A stretch of 64,000 nt of DNA from Rhodococcus sp. 1163 (GTDB lineage: Bacteria > Actinomycetota > Actinomycetes > Mycobacteriales > Mycobacteriaceae), in assembly GCF_002091985.1 (NCBI RefSeq), contig NZ_MKKX01000020.1, positions 124,001 through 188,000 on the forward strand, written 5' to 3'. Below are positions 53,135 to 61,757 of the stretch, in pieces. How positions within the stretch are numbered: position 1 is the stretch's first letter; each line of letters starts with the position of its first letter. Both the position numbers and the translations under genes were made by a program. The notes under the pieces are model-generated. The model made no database searches and was not told where the DNA came from. It was given only the letters and a program-made list of their open reading frames with translations.

Positions 53135-54204
53135 GCCGCTCTCCTTGCGATGCGCTCGGCTGCACGTAGGCGCACAGGCGCCGAACGCGGGTTGTCATCG
53201 ATTTCTTCTTCCGAGGCGCGTTCGGCACCTCGGGTGAGCAGTGCGAACTCAGGACCCATCCCTGGGAGCTCAACAGGAAGACCCTCTGGGCTACGAGATT
53301 TGACCCGAGGAGCAAGCTCCTTCTTCACTACTCGATCCTCGAGCGACTGGTAGGACATGAACACCACTCGTCCGCCGATCGAGAGAGCATCCAGACCGGC
53401 AGGCACTGCCTTCTCCAGCGAATCGAGCTCACCGTTCACCTCGATGCGCAGAGCTTGAAAGGTGCGTTTGGCCGGATGCCCGCCCGTGCGGCGCGTAGCT
53501 GCCGGAATCGACTCGTAGAGAAGTTCCACCAGGGCACCGCTCGTGGTGAAGGGTGTGATCGCCCGACGACGAAGGATCGCCGATGCGATACGACCCGCGA
53601 ACCGCTCTTCACCATAGGTACTGAGCACCCGCGCGATATCGCCATGACTGTAGGTATTGAGGATGTCCGCGGCCGTAATTCCCACCGTCGAGTCCATCCG
53701 CATGTCTAGAGGTGCGTCTATCGAATAGGCGAATCCACGATCGGCCTCGTCCAACTGCATGGAAGAAACACCAAGGTCGAAGAGAATGGCATGTACCGAC
53801 TCGTACTCGGGAAGGCCTGCCTCTTCGAGCGCGGCACCGATTCCGTCGTACGTCGTATGTACGAACGTTGTCCTGTCGGAGAATTCCGATAGGCGCCGAC
53901 TCGCGAGTTCGAGAGCGGCCGGATCCCGATCGAGACCGATCAGACGGACACCGGGATAGGTGCGCAAAAAGTGTTCGGAGTGGCCTCCGAGTCCGAGGGT
54001 GGCGTCGATCATGACGCTGCCTTCTCCACCGGGGCCCACTGCGGTCAACGCTGGACCCAGCAGTTCGTCGGCTCGGCCTAACCGAACCGGAATATGCTTG
54101 GCACGAGGGGTATTCGATGCATTGGATCCCTGCGACGGTCCTGCAGTATTTCCAGGGCCGCCAGGAGGGTTGTCCGGGGCGGGCGGCTGAGACTCGCCTT
54201 CCAC
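53131..54204 (-). CDS. rsmH: 16S rRNA m4C1402 methyltransferase RsmH (MraW)
   Basis: SAM-dependent enzyme that N4-methylates C1402 in the decoding centre. 357 residues from the GTG at 54204, with GGGAGGA upstream. The N-terminal 40 residues are disordered. SAM-binding motif [44 protein letters not shown] (given here in part) and [15 protein letters not shown] are characteristic. It follows mraZ after a 215-bp gap carrying tandem hairpin repeats and overlaps ftsL by 4 bases. Confidence 0.96.
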   Translation of the reverse strand: MEGESQPPAPDNPPGGPGNTAGPSQGSNASNTPRAKHIPVRLGRADELLGPALTAVGPGGEGSVMIDATLGLGGHSEHFLRTYPGVRLIGLDRDPAALELASRRLSEFSDRTTFVHTTYDGIGAALEEAGLPEYESVHAILFDLGVSSMQLDEADRGFAYSIDAPLDMRMDSTVGITAADILNTYSHGDIARVLSTYGEERFAGRIASAILRRRAITPFTTSGALVELLYESIPAATRRTGGHPAKRTFQALRIEVNGELDSLEKAVPAGLDALSIGGRVVFMSYQSLEDRVVKKELAPRVKSRSPEGLPVELPGMGPEFALLTRGAERASEEEIDDNPRSAPVRLRAAERIARRAA

Positions 54205-54304
54205 AATGATTCCTCCCGGTCTTGCTTGGCGCACCTTGTGCTCGGCGAGCGGATCGAAGAGATGAACTGTGCCGAATGCTTCGAGGTCCCTGTCCGATAG
54301 GGAT

Positions 54305-54370
54305 CCTGGCGTTGGGGAAGAACGTCAGGTTCCTGATCTGTGAAACCTGGCGTTGGGGAAGAACGTCAGG
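54305..54370. repeat. Tandem 25-bp hairpin repeat between mraZ and rsmH
   Basis: Two identical 25-bp copies (54305-54329 and 54346-54370), 41 bp apart, with similar flanking TTC(C)TGATC. Each copy is itself an inverted repeat: CCTGGCGTT and AACGTCAGG around a 7-base GGGGAAG loop, with one mismatch. The transcript from mraZ to rsmH would therefore form two matching hairpins before the rsmH start. No U-run follows, so a classic attenuator is not shown. Confidence 0.85.
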
Positions 54371-54419
54371 GTTCTGATCGGGCAGAGGCCTCGCGGCACT
54401 CGGCGGTGACTTGGTGGCG

Positions 54420-54851
54420 CTACATAACCCCTCCGAGGGATTCGTCGAAGGCGTCGGAGAAGCTCTGCTCGCTTTCCTCCGAGTAACGAGTCCAGGAATC
54501 TTTGTTCCAGATCTCGATGAACTCGATGGAACCGTTGACGACGACTTCGCGCCCAAGATTCGCGTAGCGCCGATGGTCGGCGCTGATCATGATCCGCCCC
54601 TGCCCGTCGAGTTGCTGCTCGTCGGTGCCGGCACCCAACTGCCTGATGTACGCACGTGCGACGGGATTCGACCGCGAGGCTTCGGTGAGCTTGCGAACCC
54701 GGTCGGCGAACTCCTCCGGGGTGTAGACAGCGAGGCTGTGATCCTGCCCTTTGCTCACCATCACACCTCCAGAAAGCGCTTCGCGGAACTTCGCCGGCAA
54801 CGTCAACCGACCCTTGTCGTCGAGCTTTGGCGTGTAGGTACCGAGGAACAC
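54420..54851 (-). CDS. mraZ: Transcriptional regulator MraZ
   Basis: AbrB-like ring-forming DNA-binding protein that controls the dcw operon. 143 residues, two SpoVT/AbrB-type repeats ([21 protein letters not shown]-type block at the N terminus and [10 protein letters not shown]-type block at about 82-92). GTG start with TAGGAGG upstream. It binds direct repeats near its own promoter in other bacteria; three such repeats are found at 54885-54909. Confidence 0.96.
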   Translation of the reverse strand: MFLGTYTPKLDDKGRLTLPAKFREALSGGVMVSKGQDHSLAVYTPEEFADRVRKLTEASRSNPVARAYIRQLGAGTDEQQLDGQGRIMISADHRRYANLGREVVVNGSIEFIEIWNKDSWTRYSEESEQSFSDAFDESLGGVM

Positions 54852-54884
54852 TCGACACCTCCTACCTCAACCCTTCGCTGTCCA

Positions 54885-54909
54885 CCACTTTACCCCACTT
54901 CCCCCCACT
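54885..54909 (-). promoter_or_regulatory. MraZ-box-like direct repeats upstream of mraZ
   Basis: On the minus strand AGTGG occurs three times at exactly 10-bp spacing (AGTGGGG, AGTGGGG, AGTGGTG), 34-58 bases upstream of the mraZ start. Repeated G-rich boxes spaced by one helical turn are the known binding pattern of the MraZ ring, so this is the likely autoregulatory site of the dcw cluster. Confidence 0.75.
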
Positions 54910-55166
54910 ATCAATCCCTGACGAGGATTGATTTGTAATCTTCTGCACAAAAGCGCAGCTCAAAGCAATGGAGGGCTGTGGGGAGGATTTATGTCATCGG
55001 CGCGCCTGGCTCGGATCCCGGGCTCTTCTAAGTGAGCAGAGACGCCGAAACCGCAGTTCGGATCCACATCCCGCGCACTACAGATCGCCGAGCGAGCGGC
55101 GGTGGGTCCAAGTGGGGATTCATCGGGTCGGCCTCGGCCACGCGGGGCGAAAGAGATGTGGACAGC

Positions 55167-55202
55167 AAAAAAGCGGCGCCCCATCTCTCGATGGAACACC
55201 GC
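55167..55202 (-). terminator. Intrinsic terminator after the DUF3040 gene
   Basis: On the minus strand a 13-bp stem (55202-55190 with 55185-55173, all pairs Watson-Crick or G-U) closes a GAGA tetraloop and runs directly into TTTTTT (55172-55167). It lies 105 bases past the DUF3040 stop. Confidence 0.88.
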
Positions 55203-55306
55203 TTTCGCGTTCTTCAGCATCGCGCGTTCTAGTGCCGCGCGTTCTGTGTCGTCAACCGCTGCGGGCGACGATCGAGTCCGTCAGACTGCGATCGCGCGCG
55301 CAGTGT

Positions 55307-55747
55307 TCACTCCTGCTCGAACCGCCGCCGGAACCGATCTTCCATGCGCGACGCGAAGCCTCCGCCTTTACGGGCAGGCTTGGACTTCTGCCCCGAGCTC
55401 CTCGGACCGGACCCGGAATTGGATCCGCTCACACTCGATGCGTCGCCGTCGGACGGCGTTGCAGCTTTGCGTGATCCGCCGAGAAGAAACAGCACGCCTG
55501 CCCCGAACATCAGGACGAAGCCGACGAGGCTTATCACAGGAAAACCGCCGGGCTTGAATGGCAGTGCCACCCCGGCGATCAGAAGAACAAGCCCCAACGC
55601 GAACAATGCGGCCGCTTGAAAACGGCGTTTGCTCGATGCCGTACGCATGCGTCCGCTTCGTACGTGCGAGGCGAATTTGGGATCCTCGGCGTAGAGAGCG
55701 CTCTCGATTTGATCGAGCATGCGCTGCTCGTGCTCGGAGAGTGGCAC
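55307..55747 (-). CDS. DUF3040 membrane protein
   Basis: 146 residues from the GTG at 55747, preceded by GGGGGAGG. The start PLSEHEQRMLDQIE is the diagnostic DUF3040 motif, followed by two membrane helices (about 45-63 and 70-88) and a basic, G/S-rich tail. DUF3040 proteins are an actinobacteria-specific family usually found next to mraZ; their function is unknown. An earlier start at 55780 would add unconserved residues. Confidence 0.9.
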   Translation of the reverse strand: MPLSEHEQRMLDQIESALYAEDPKFASHVRSGRMRTASSKRRFQAAALFALGLVLLIAGVALPFKPGGFPVISLVGFVLMFGAGVLFLLGGSRKAATPSDGDASSVSGSNSGSGPRSSGQKSKPARKGGGFASRMEDRFRRRFEQE

Positions 55748-55988
55748 GGTACCTCCCCCTGAACAGAAATTGAAAGTCATTTCGGGTCCGAAACGACGGG
55801 AAGCTGACCTTGGCGGCTACCTACTGTCGATAATACGAGCAGAATCGCCTGCTTACCACCTACTCGCGATATGTGTTCCTGAGAATGTTCGAAGTTCCCC
55901 AGCCCAACGCCACAATCGACGCTTGGAAGTCGCTGATCTGCAGTAGCTGCGGCAGGCGCCAGATATCGACCAGCGAAGAACACCGCGC

Positions 55989-56438
55989 TCAAGCAGACAT
56001 CGAGTGCGGACGGACTTCCTGTCTGTCGAGTCGCGAATCGGCTCCGATGTACTCCTCCACTACCTGAAGAAATCGACCTACTTCGCGGTAGAACTCGTCG
56101 GTGTCGTTCTCGTCGATCGACCGGCACAAGCCCGCCTGGACCGCGGCTCTGGTCGCCGAGAAGCCAGCGAAGTACTCGGCCCAGGAATCGAGCACAGGCG
56201 CCGCCTTGGCCATCAAGACCCAGGCACTTCGCGAGCGCGCTCGCGTCGCGGCGATCGGGGTCGCCTCCAGAACCGCTGCCGCGCCGCGCAGAGCCGCCAT
56301 GTAGCACTCGAGAAACATCTCAGCGGCGTCCGCGGCGCCGACCGATGCAGACAGCAGAGCGTCCGCTCGGCCGAGCAACGCTCTCGCGCGAGGCGATACC
56401 GGCGGCCGTACGTCAACACGGAGAACTTTGGTAGCCAT
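55989..56438 (-). CDS. SAV_6107-family HEPN-like protein
   Basis: 149-residue all-alpha protein with GGGAGG before the ATG. It matches the actinobacterial family named after Streptomyces SAV_6107: PRARALLGRADALLSAS, then a helix with FLECYMAALRGAAAVLE and AWVLMAKAAPVLDSWAEYF. The HEPN fold includes RNases, but the short RxxxxH catalytic motif is not evident here, so nuclease activity should not be assumed. It lies beside the DUF3040 gene on the same strand, as in related genomes. Confidence 0.82.
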   Translation of the reverse strand: MATKVLRVDVRPPVSPRARALLGRADALLSASVGAADAAEMFLECYMAALRGAAAVLEATPIAATRARSRSAWVLMAKAAPVLDSWAEYFAGFSATRAAVQAGLCRSIDENDTDEFYREVGRFLQVVEEYIGADSRLDRQEVRPHSMSA

Positions 56439-56665
56439 ACTCGAACACCTCCCGTTCGATTCGCCTCACGCGGTCGTCCGATCTGGTACCTCGGATTCGG
56501 TGGCACGGATTAGGTACTACCGACACGCCCGGACAACGATGAAGCTCTAAGGTCGGAACCCGGCGAGTCTCGCTTCCCTCGAGCTCTTCGCCGGATCGCC
56601 GACATCGAACATTCGTTCGACATATTCAATATAACTGCGCCCACCGACAAGTAGTCAAGGAAAGG

Positions 56666-57259
56666 TTGAGAACAGTCGCTACCGATGCGGAAACGACCCC
56701 ATATCTCGTCGACCTTTCCCCTCAGGAAATCCGTCGCCGCCTCCCCGAAGCCCTGGCCATTTACGTAGCGGCCATGGGCTACCCCCAGGGCACCGAGTAT
56801 CACCGCGCTCCCATGTGGATCGAGCATCTGTCGCGGCCAGGCTGGCGGGGAGTCGGAGCAGTCCTCCCCACCCCCGACGCGCCCTTGGTCGCCGTGGCGT
56901 ACGGCTATCACGGTGCCCGGAATCATTGGTGGCATCAGCAGGTGCGCGACGGGCTGCGCAGATCCGGGCACACCGGCGAATACATCGACGGAGTACTCGA
57001 CGACTATTTCGAATTGACGGAGCTGCACGTCACACCGAGTGCTCAAGGCCACGGGCTCGGCGGCGCACTCACTCGCAGGCTGCTCCAGAATCGACCCGAA
57101 AAGAGTGTGCTGCTGTCCACCCCCGAGGTCGAGCAAGAGGACAACCGCGCCTGGAAGTTGTACCGGCGACTCGGATTCGAGGATGTGCTGCGCGACTTCA
57201 CGTTCTCTGGCGATCGACGGCCGTTCGCCGTACTCGGTCACGCACTGCCGTTCGAATGA
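56666..57259 (+). CDS. GNAT-family N-acetyltransferase
   Basis: 197 residues, probable TTG start at 56666 with AAGGAAAGG upstream. The acetyl-CoA loop is VTPSAQGHGLGGAL (about 122-135), in the usual strand-loop-helix setting, and RAWKLYRRLGFEDV is the C-terminal GNAT block. It corresponds by position to the acetyltransferase gene beside lppM in mycobacteria. The substrate is unknown. It is the first gene of a plus-strand run with crtO, cruF, lppM and a glycosyltransferase (23-base gap to crtO), so it may be co-transcribed with them. Confidence 0.85.
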   Translation: MRTVATDAETTPYLVDLSPQEIRRRLPEALAIYVAAMGYPQGTEYHRAPMWIEHLSRPGWRGVGAVLPTPDAPLVAVAYGYHGARNHWWHQQVRDGLRRSGHTGEYIDGVLDDYFELTELHVTPSAQGHGLGGALTRRLLQNRPEKSVLLSTPEVEQEDNRAWKLYRRLGFEDVLRDFTFSGDRRPFAVLGHALPFE

Positions 57260-57282
57260 AGGACGACCTATAGCCTGGACCG

Positions 57283-58893
57283 GTGATCGACGCTGTGGTA
57301 GTCGGCTCCGGCCATAATGCTTTGACCTCGGCTTGCTATCTCGCTGCAGCTGGGCTGTCCGTCGAGGTGCTCGAACGAGACACGATCGCCGGCGGCGCGG
57401 TGTCGTCCGTGGAGCGATTCCCAGGACACCGTGTGGACCGCGGGTCGTCTGCGCACATCATGGTGCGTCATACCGGAGTAATCGAAGAACTCGATCTCGG
57501 CAGTTACGGCCTGCGCTACGCCGAGTGCGATCCGTGGGCTTTCGCTCCAGGAGCCCCGAACTCCAATGAGGAAGCGTTGGTCTTCCATCGCGACCTCGAC
57601 CGAACATGCGAGTCGATCGCTCGGTCCTGCGGGACCGCCGACGCGATCGCCTATCGGCAGTTCGTTGCAGTGTGGGGACCACGAAGCGCGAGGACCATGC
57701 GGGCGTTCTCCTCCCCACCCACCGGCCCAGGGTTGCTTCGCTCCTTCTGGGGTCTCGACGCCCCCGACGGTGGAAGCGCATTGTCTCGAGAATTTCTCAC
57801 GACCGGTGACGCTCTGCTCGATGCGTTGTTCACCAGTGAGCGCCTGAAAGCTGCGCTGGCGTGGTTCGGGGCGCAATCTGGACCACCTATGTCCGAGCCC
57901 GGCACTGCCCCCATGGTCGGCTTCGCGGCCTTGATGCACACACTTCCGCCCGGGCGTGCGATCGGTGGAAGTGGCGCACTCACCGAGGCCCTCGTTGCTC
58001 GGCTGACGGCGACGGGCGGGTCGGTTTCCCTCGGCGACGCGGTCGAGGCAGTGTCGCCGAGAGATGGGCAGTGGACGACCACGACATCTTCTGGACGATC
58101 GATCCGTAGCCGAATGGTCATCGCAGGCTGTCACATTCTGACGACTCTCGATCTTCTTGCGGCAGGCGGCCATGATCCTCGGGCGATCGAAGCCTGGCGC
58201 CGACACATTCGGGTCGGCCCCGGTATCGGGATGGCAGTCCGTCTCGCCACCGACTCGCTGCCACAGTATTCGAGCGCGGCGGCCGAGTCCGACGCGACAA
58301 CGGGTCTACAGATGTTGGTTCGCGACCGTGCACATCTGCGTCTGGCCCATGGGTCTGCGTCTGCAGGTGAACTCCCACCGAGGCCTGCGGTACTCGGCAT
58401 GTCGTTCACCGCGATCGATCCCACCGTTGCACCCGCAGGTCAACATCAGATTTCGCTGTGGTCACAGTGGCAGCCCCACACCCTGTCCGGAGGACGCCAG
58501 TGGCGAGAATCGGACCAGGTACGTGCCGACGATCTCGCCGAGCTCGAGGCGGACAGAATTGTCGCCGAACTCGAGTCCTACGCACCGGGCTTCAGTGCGT
58601 CCGTGCTCGACCGACATGTCCAGTCACCCGTCGATATCGAAAGGGAGCTCGGTTTGATCGGGGGAAACATCATGCACGTCGAGATGTCACTCGATCAGAT
58701 GATGATGTGGCGACCGGTCCCCCAGCTCGCCGGATACCGAGTGCCTGGAGCTCCAGGAATGTATTTGACGGGTGCCTCTACTCACCCGGGTGGCGGAGTG
58801 TCCGCGGCGAGCGGGCGGAGTGCGGCCCGAATCGCCCTGGCCGACGCACGAGCCGGCAGACTCCGCCGCTGGATCGGGAACCGAAGACGATGA
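57283..58893 (+). CDS. crtO: Carotenoid 4-ketolase, CrtO family
   Basis: 536-residue FAD-dependent oxidoreductase related to phytoene desaturases but of the CrtO class, which adds a keto group at C4 of a beta-ionone ring. FAD motif VVVGSGHNALTSACYLA near residue 5, followed by GGAVSSVERFPG; the C-terminal FAD-binding part includes MYLTGASTHPGGGVSAASGRSAA. Blocks DRGSSAHIMVRH and LAWFGAQSGPPMSEPGTAPM agree with the R. erythropolis CrtO sequence as I remember it (not an alignment). GTG start with no strong ribosome-binding site. Its stop overlaps the cruF start (ATGA). Substrate is probably gamma- or beta-carotene. Confidence 0.88.
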   Translation: MIDAVVVGSGHNALTSACYLAAAGLSVEVLERDTIAGGAVSSVERFPGHRVDRGSSAHIMVRHTGVIEELDLGSYGLRYAECDPWAFAPGAPNSNEEALVFHRDLDRTCESIARSCGTADAIAYRQFVAVWGPRSARTMRAFSSPPTGPGLLRSFWGLDAPDGGSALSREFLTTGDALLDALFTSERLKAALAWFGAQSGPPMSEPGTAPMVGFAALMHTLPPGRAIGGSGALTEALVARLTATGGSVSLGDAVEAVSPRDGQWTTTTSSGRSIRSRMVIAGCHILTTLDLLAAGGHDPRAIEAWRRHIRVGPGIGMAVRLATDSLPQYSSAAAESDATTGLQMLVRDRAHLRLAHGSASAGELPPRPAVLGMSFTAIDPTVAPAGQHQISLWSQWQPHTLSGGRQWRESDQVRADDLAELEADRIVAELESYAPGFSASVLDRHVQSPVDIERELGLIGGNIMHVEMSLDQMMMWRPVPQLAGYRVPGAPGMYLTGASTHPGGGVSAASGRSAARIALADARAGRLRRWIGNRRR

Positions 58894-59756
58894 ACAGGTT
58901 CGTCGTGGCACTCGCGGGTGCCGCAATAATGGCCCAGATTTCGTACCCCCTCGTGACCGGGTCGCGACGCGATGTCGTCACCGTCGCCGTCGTCGTCCTC
59001 CTCGCGTCGTGTGCGCTCGTACACGCCGCTGTGTCCCGCGGTATCGGTTGGGCTCTGATGCTGTTCGCGACTACTGCCGGGCTCGGCCTGATCGCCGAAA
59101 TAGTAGGAACCGCAACGGGGTTCCCTTTTGGAAGCTATGGATATGCAACTGGTCGACTCGGCCCCGACATCGTGGGCGTGCCCGCGGTGGTCCCACTTGC
59201 GTGGACTGCCGGGTTCTATCCGATCTGGTGCGCGGTCTCCTATGTGTTGCAACGATCGTCGGCCTCCCCTGCGCGTCGAAGAATTCACCGCGTCGTGATC
59301 ACCGCGGTCGGGATGGTCGGATGGGATCTCTACCTCGACACACAGATGGTGACCGATGGGCAGTGGACCTGGACGTCTCCGATCGCCGGACTACCCGGAA
59401 TCCCCTCGATACCCGTGAGCAATTATCTGGGGTGGTTTGTCACGGCAGCCATCATGGCGCTGATCGTCGATACTCTGGGTCGCCGGTTCCAAGCTGACCG
59501 CACCACGCTGACACCGATTTCCGACACCGCTCCCCTGGTGCTGTTCACCTGGACGTGGCTCGGCTCGGCGCTTGCTCACGCCGCGCTTCTGACCGGACCC
59601 GAACTTCGATACTCGGCCGTCTACGGATTTTTCGCGATGGGGGTCGTCGGAGTTCCGCTCGCATGGACTTGGGCGACGTCAGGATGGGCGACGTCGAGAT
59701 GGGCAACTTCGAGAAAACCGACCACCGAACCGCGAGGACGCACGCGGACTCGGTGA
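58890..59756 (+). CDS. cruF: Carotenoid 1',2'-hydratase-like protein (CruF/DUF422)
   Basis: 288-residue integral membrane protein with about seven helices. Conserved DUF422/CruF blocks are FPFGSYGYATGRLGP, GVPAVVPLAWTAGFYP, GWDLYLDTQMVTDGQWTW and IPVSNYLGWFVTAAIM. CruF hydrates the psi end of a monocyclic or acyclic carotenoid to give a 1'-hydroxyl, which can then be glycosylated. Four-base overlap with crtO. The C terminus carries three 15-bp tandem repeats encoding WATSx units. Assignment as hydratase comes from family and neighbours; archaeal homologues hydrate bisanhydrobacterioruberin instead. Confidence 0.85.
   Translation: MNRFVVALAGAAIMAQISYPLVTGSRRDVVTVAVVVLLASCALVHAAVSRGIGWALMLFATTAGLGLIAEIVGTATGFPFGSYGYATGRLGPDIVGVPAVVPLAWTAGFYPIWCAVSYVLQRSSASPARRRIHRVVITAVGMVGWDLYLDTQMVTDGQWTWTSPIAGLPGIPSIPVSNYLGWFVTAAIMALIVDTLGRRFQADRTTLTPISDTAPLVLFTWTWLGSALAHAALLTGPELRYSAVYGFFAMGVVGVPLAWTWATSGWATSRWATSRKPTTEPRGRTRTR
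59670..59714 (+). repeat. Three 15-bp tandem repeats at the cruF 3' end
   Basis: Units TGGGCGACGTCAGGA, TGGGCGACGTCGAGA and TGGGCAACTTCGAGA encode WATSG, WATSR and WATSR. They lie in the cytoplasmic or tail region after the last membrane helix and may vary between strains. Confidence 0.9.
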
Positions 59757-59802
59757 CGTTCTTTCGGCTCCCTGGCGCAGACGGCGTCGTACGTCTGGCA
59801 CG

Positions 59803-60504
59803 ATGTCGAACGTGCAGTCGACATTCCGTGCAGGTACCCGTAACCGTCGAATTATGTCCGCCCTCGCATTAGCGCTGTTCGTAGCGCCGATGTTGGCCGG
59901 TTGCCTTCGGGTACAGGTGTCGATGGGTGTCTCTGCCGACGACCGCGTGTCGGGGCAGATCGTGGCCGCGACGATACCGACATCCGATACCGATACCGGC
60001 CCGGTGCTCACGCCTCCGTCTTCGCTCGCGAGCAAGATCCGTGTCGCGGAATACAAGCAGGACGGATACGTCGGCAGCCAAGCACGTTTCAGCGATCTCT
60101 CCTTCGGCGACCTTCAAACCCTCGGTTCCATGTCGGATCAAGCGACGGGGAGCTACCAGCTGGTGATGCAGCGAGCGGGCGACACCGTGACGCTCGAAGG
60201 CAAGGCGGATTTGCAGGCGGTCCCCAAGCAGGGCACCGATGTTCAGTTCACCATCGCGTTTCCCGCTCGAATCGGGACGACCAACGGCACCCGTGAAGGG
60301 GACAACATCATCACCTGGAAGTTGCCCGCGGGCGAGGTGACGAGCATGCGGGCCGAGGTCAACTATCCCGATCCCAACACCCGCAGTTTCGCGGGCTGGG
60401 CCGGCATCGTCGGGGGCGTCACTGTAGGCATCGCAGCGATCGTCGGAGCCATGGCCTGGGTGACCAGAAACCCTCCGGTGCGCCTCGTCGAGTCGAAGAA
60501 GTAG
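59803..60504 (+). CDS. lppM: Lipoprotein LppM
   Basis: 233-residue lipoprotein. The lipobox LAGC (Cys34) follows a signal peptide, and a C-terminal membrane helix (about 195-218) precedes a short basic tail, so the protein is anchored at both ends. The beta-rich middle domain fits the LppM fold (VQVSMGVSADDRVSGQIVAA at its start). In M. tuberculosis LppM affects phagosome interactions. Order lppM, metF-like, idsA2 matches mycobacteria, but here lppM is flanked by carotenoid genes. 46 bases after cruF and 10 before the glycosyltransferase. Confidence 0.88.
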   Translation: MSNVQSTFRAGTRNRRIMSALALALFVAPMLAGCLRVQVSMGVSADDRVSGQIVAATIPTSDTDTGPVLTPPSSLASKIRVAEYKQDGYVGSQARFSDLSFGDLQTLGSMSDQATGSYQLVMQRAGDTVTLEGKADLQAVPKQGTDVQFTIAFPARIGTTNGTREGDNIITWKLPAGEVTSMRAEVNYPDPNTRSFAGWAGIVGGVTVGIAAIVGAMAWVTRNPPVRLVESKK

Positions 60505-60514
60505 CGAATCGCTC

Positions 60515-61705
60515 ATGACTACCGCCGGCCGAGTGATCGCCGGCATGGCTGCTGCCGGCGCGGTGCTATCGGTATCGACGGCGGCCATCTCGGTTTTCAA
60601 CGCTGTCACAGTGCCTCGCCTGTCCCGCGCAACCGATTCCGACGTCCACGACTCGATCGTGGTCTGCGTTCCCGCCCGCAACGAACAAGACCAACTCCCC
60701 TTGCTCATTGCGGACCTCCGGGCTCAGCGTCGGTGCCGTGATCTTCGGATTCTGATACTCGACGACGGTTCGTCGGATGACACGCTTGCGGCAGCCCGAG
60801 CTGCTGCCGGCGACGACGGCCGAGTCAGTGTCGTCGAATCGTGTGCCGAGCCACCTCCTGGGTGGACGGGCAAGGCGGCAGCGTGCCGGACCCTTGCCGG
60901 TCTCGCGTTCGAGATGAACGATCATCTCGACGCGATCGTGTTCGTCGATGCCGACGTTCGTCTCACCGAGAACGCGATCGCAGCAGCAGCGTCGACACTG
61001 CGCCGCCACGACGCTGCATTGGTATGTCCATGGCCGAAGCAGATCAGCGGAAGCGTCGTCGAACATCTGGTACAACCGCTACTCGGCTTCTCGTGGATGT
61101 CGACGCTACCGATTCGACTCGCCAACGGTTCACTCCGTCCGTCGACTGCCGTCTCGTGCGGACAATTCATGATGTTCGACGCGGCTGCGTACCGCGACAT
61201 CGGCGGGCACGAGGCGGTGGCAGCAAGCGTCACGGAGGATCTCGATATTGCTCGCGCATTGCGTCGCAGCGGACGGGGCACCATTCTCGTCTCGGGGGCC
61301 GGGCTGGTCGAATGCCGTATGTACGACGGCGTGAACGATCTACGCTCAGGATATTCGCGCTGGTTGTGGAACGCATTCGGCGGTACCGGGGGCTCGATCG
61401 CAGTGTTGTCCGTGGTTTCGGTGATGTACTTGCTTCCGGCCGTCGCAGCACTTGCGGGAGCGGGTGCGGTTCGACGGTGGGGTCGGATCGGCTACAGCGC
61501 AGGGGTGGTGTCGAGACTCGCTGCTGCGCAAGTCGAATCCGTAGACATGTCGTGCCGGCCAGGCAACGTAATACGCTGTGCTGTCGAGTCGAGCGCCCAT
61601 CCGCTGTCCGTGGCGACCTATCTCTGGCTCACTATCGATTCGCATCGGTCGCACAGGCGCGGAAACCTGGTGTGGAAGCAGCGCCCACTGATCGCTGAGG
61701 AATGA
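60515..61705 (+). CDS. GT2 glycosyltransferase, probable carotenoid glucosyltransferase (CruG-like)
   Basis: 396-residue family 2 glycosyltransferase. N-terminal membrane anchor (about 8-30), then VPARNEQDQLP, LDDGSSDD (nucleotide site, 83-90), GWTGKAAAC, DAD metal site (145-147), TEDLD (240-244) and the SGYSRWLWNAF acceptor block, with C-terminal membrane helices. This layout is that of CruG/CrtQ-type carotenoid glycosyltransferases. Context (crtO, cruF) suggests transfer of a sugar to a 1'-hydroxyl carotenoid. Donor sugar and acceptor cannot be read from the sequence, and another lipid acceptor is possible. Confidence 0.78.
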   Translation: MTTAGRVIAGMAAAGAVLSVSTAAISVFNAVTVPRLSRATDSDVHDSIVVCVPARNEQDQLPLLIADLRAQRRCRDLRILILDDGSSDDTLAAARAAAGDDGRVSVVESCAEPPPGWTGKAAACRTLAGLAFEMNDHLDAIVFVDADVRLTENAIAAAASTLRRHDAALVCPWPKQISGSVVEHLVQPLLGFSWMSTLPIRLANGSLRPSTAVSCGQFMMFDAAAYRDIGGHEAVAASVTEDLDIARALRRSGRGTILVSGAGLVECRMYDGVNDLRSGYSRWLWNAFGGTGGSIAVLSVVSVMYLLPAVAALAGAGAVRRWGRIGYSAGVVSRLAAAQVESVDMSCRPGNVIRCAVESSAHPLSVATYLWLTIDSHRSHRRGNLVWKQRPLIAEE

Positions 61706-61757
61706 TCCCCGACGATCGAAGGCCGTCACCTAGAAGCCGACCTGCTGCAGGTCCAGA

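Larger units (their letters stand above)
54852..55306. other. Intergenic region upstream of mraZ (455 bp)
   Basis: No convincing gene. Near mraZ it holds the three AGTGG boxes; near DUF3040 it holds a strong terminator hairpin at 55167-55202. I could not place a confident -35/-10 pair for the dcw promoter. The middle part (about 54930-55160) shows nothing I can interpret. Weak reading frames across it run through the terminator and are probably not genes. Confidence 0.7.

Noticed and set aside
54960-55220. 86-codon minus-strand open frame upstream of mraZ
   Set aside because: It runs through the strong U-run terminator of the DUF3040 gene, lacks a ribosome-binding site, and shows no conserved pattern.
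59670-59714. Short tandem repeats considered as a CRISPR or mobile repeat
   Set aside because: They are in-frame coding repeats of 15 bp without spacers, inside the cruF tail.
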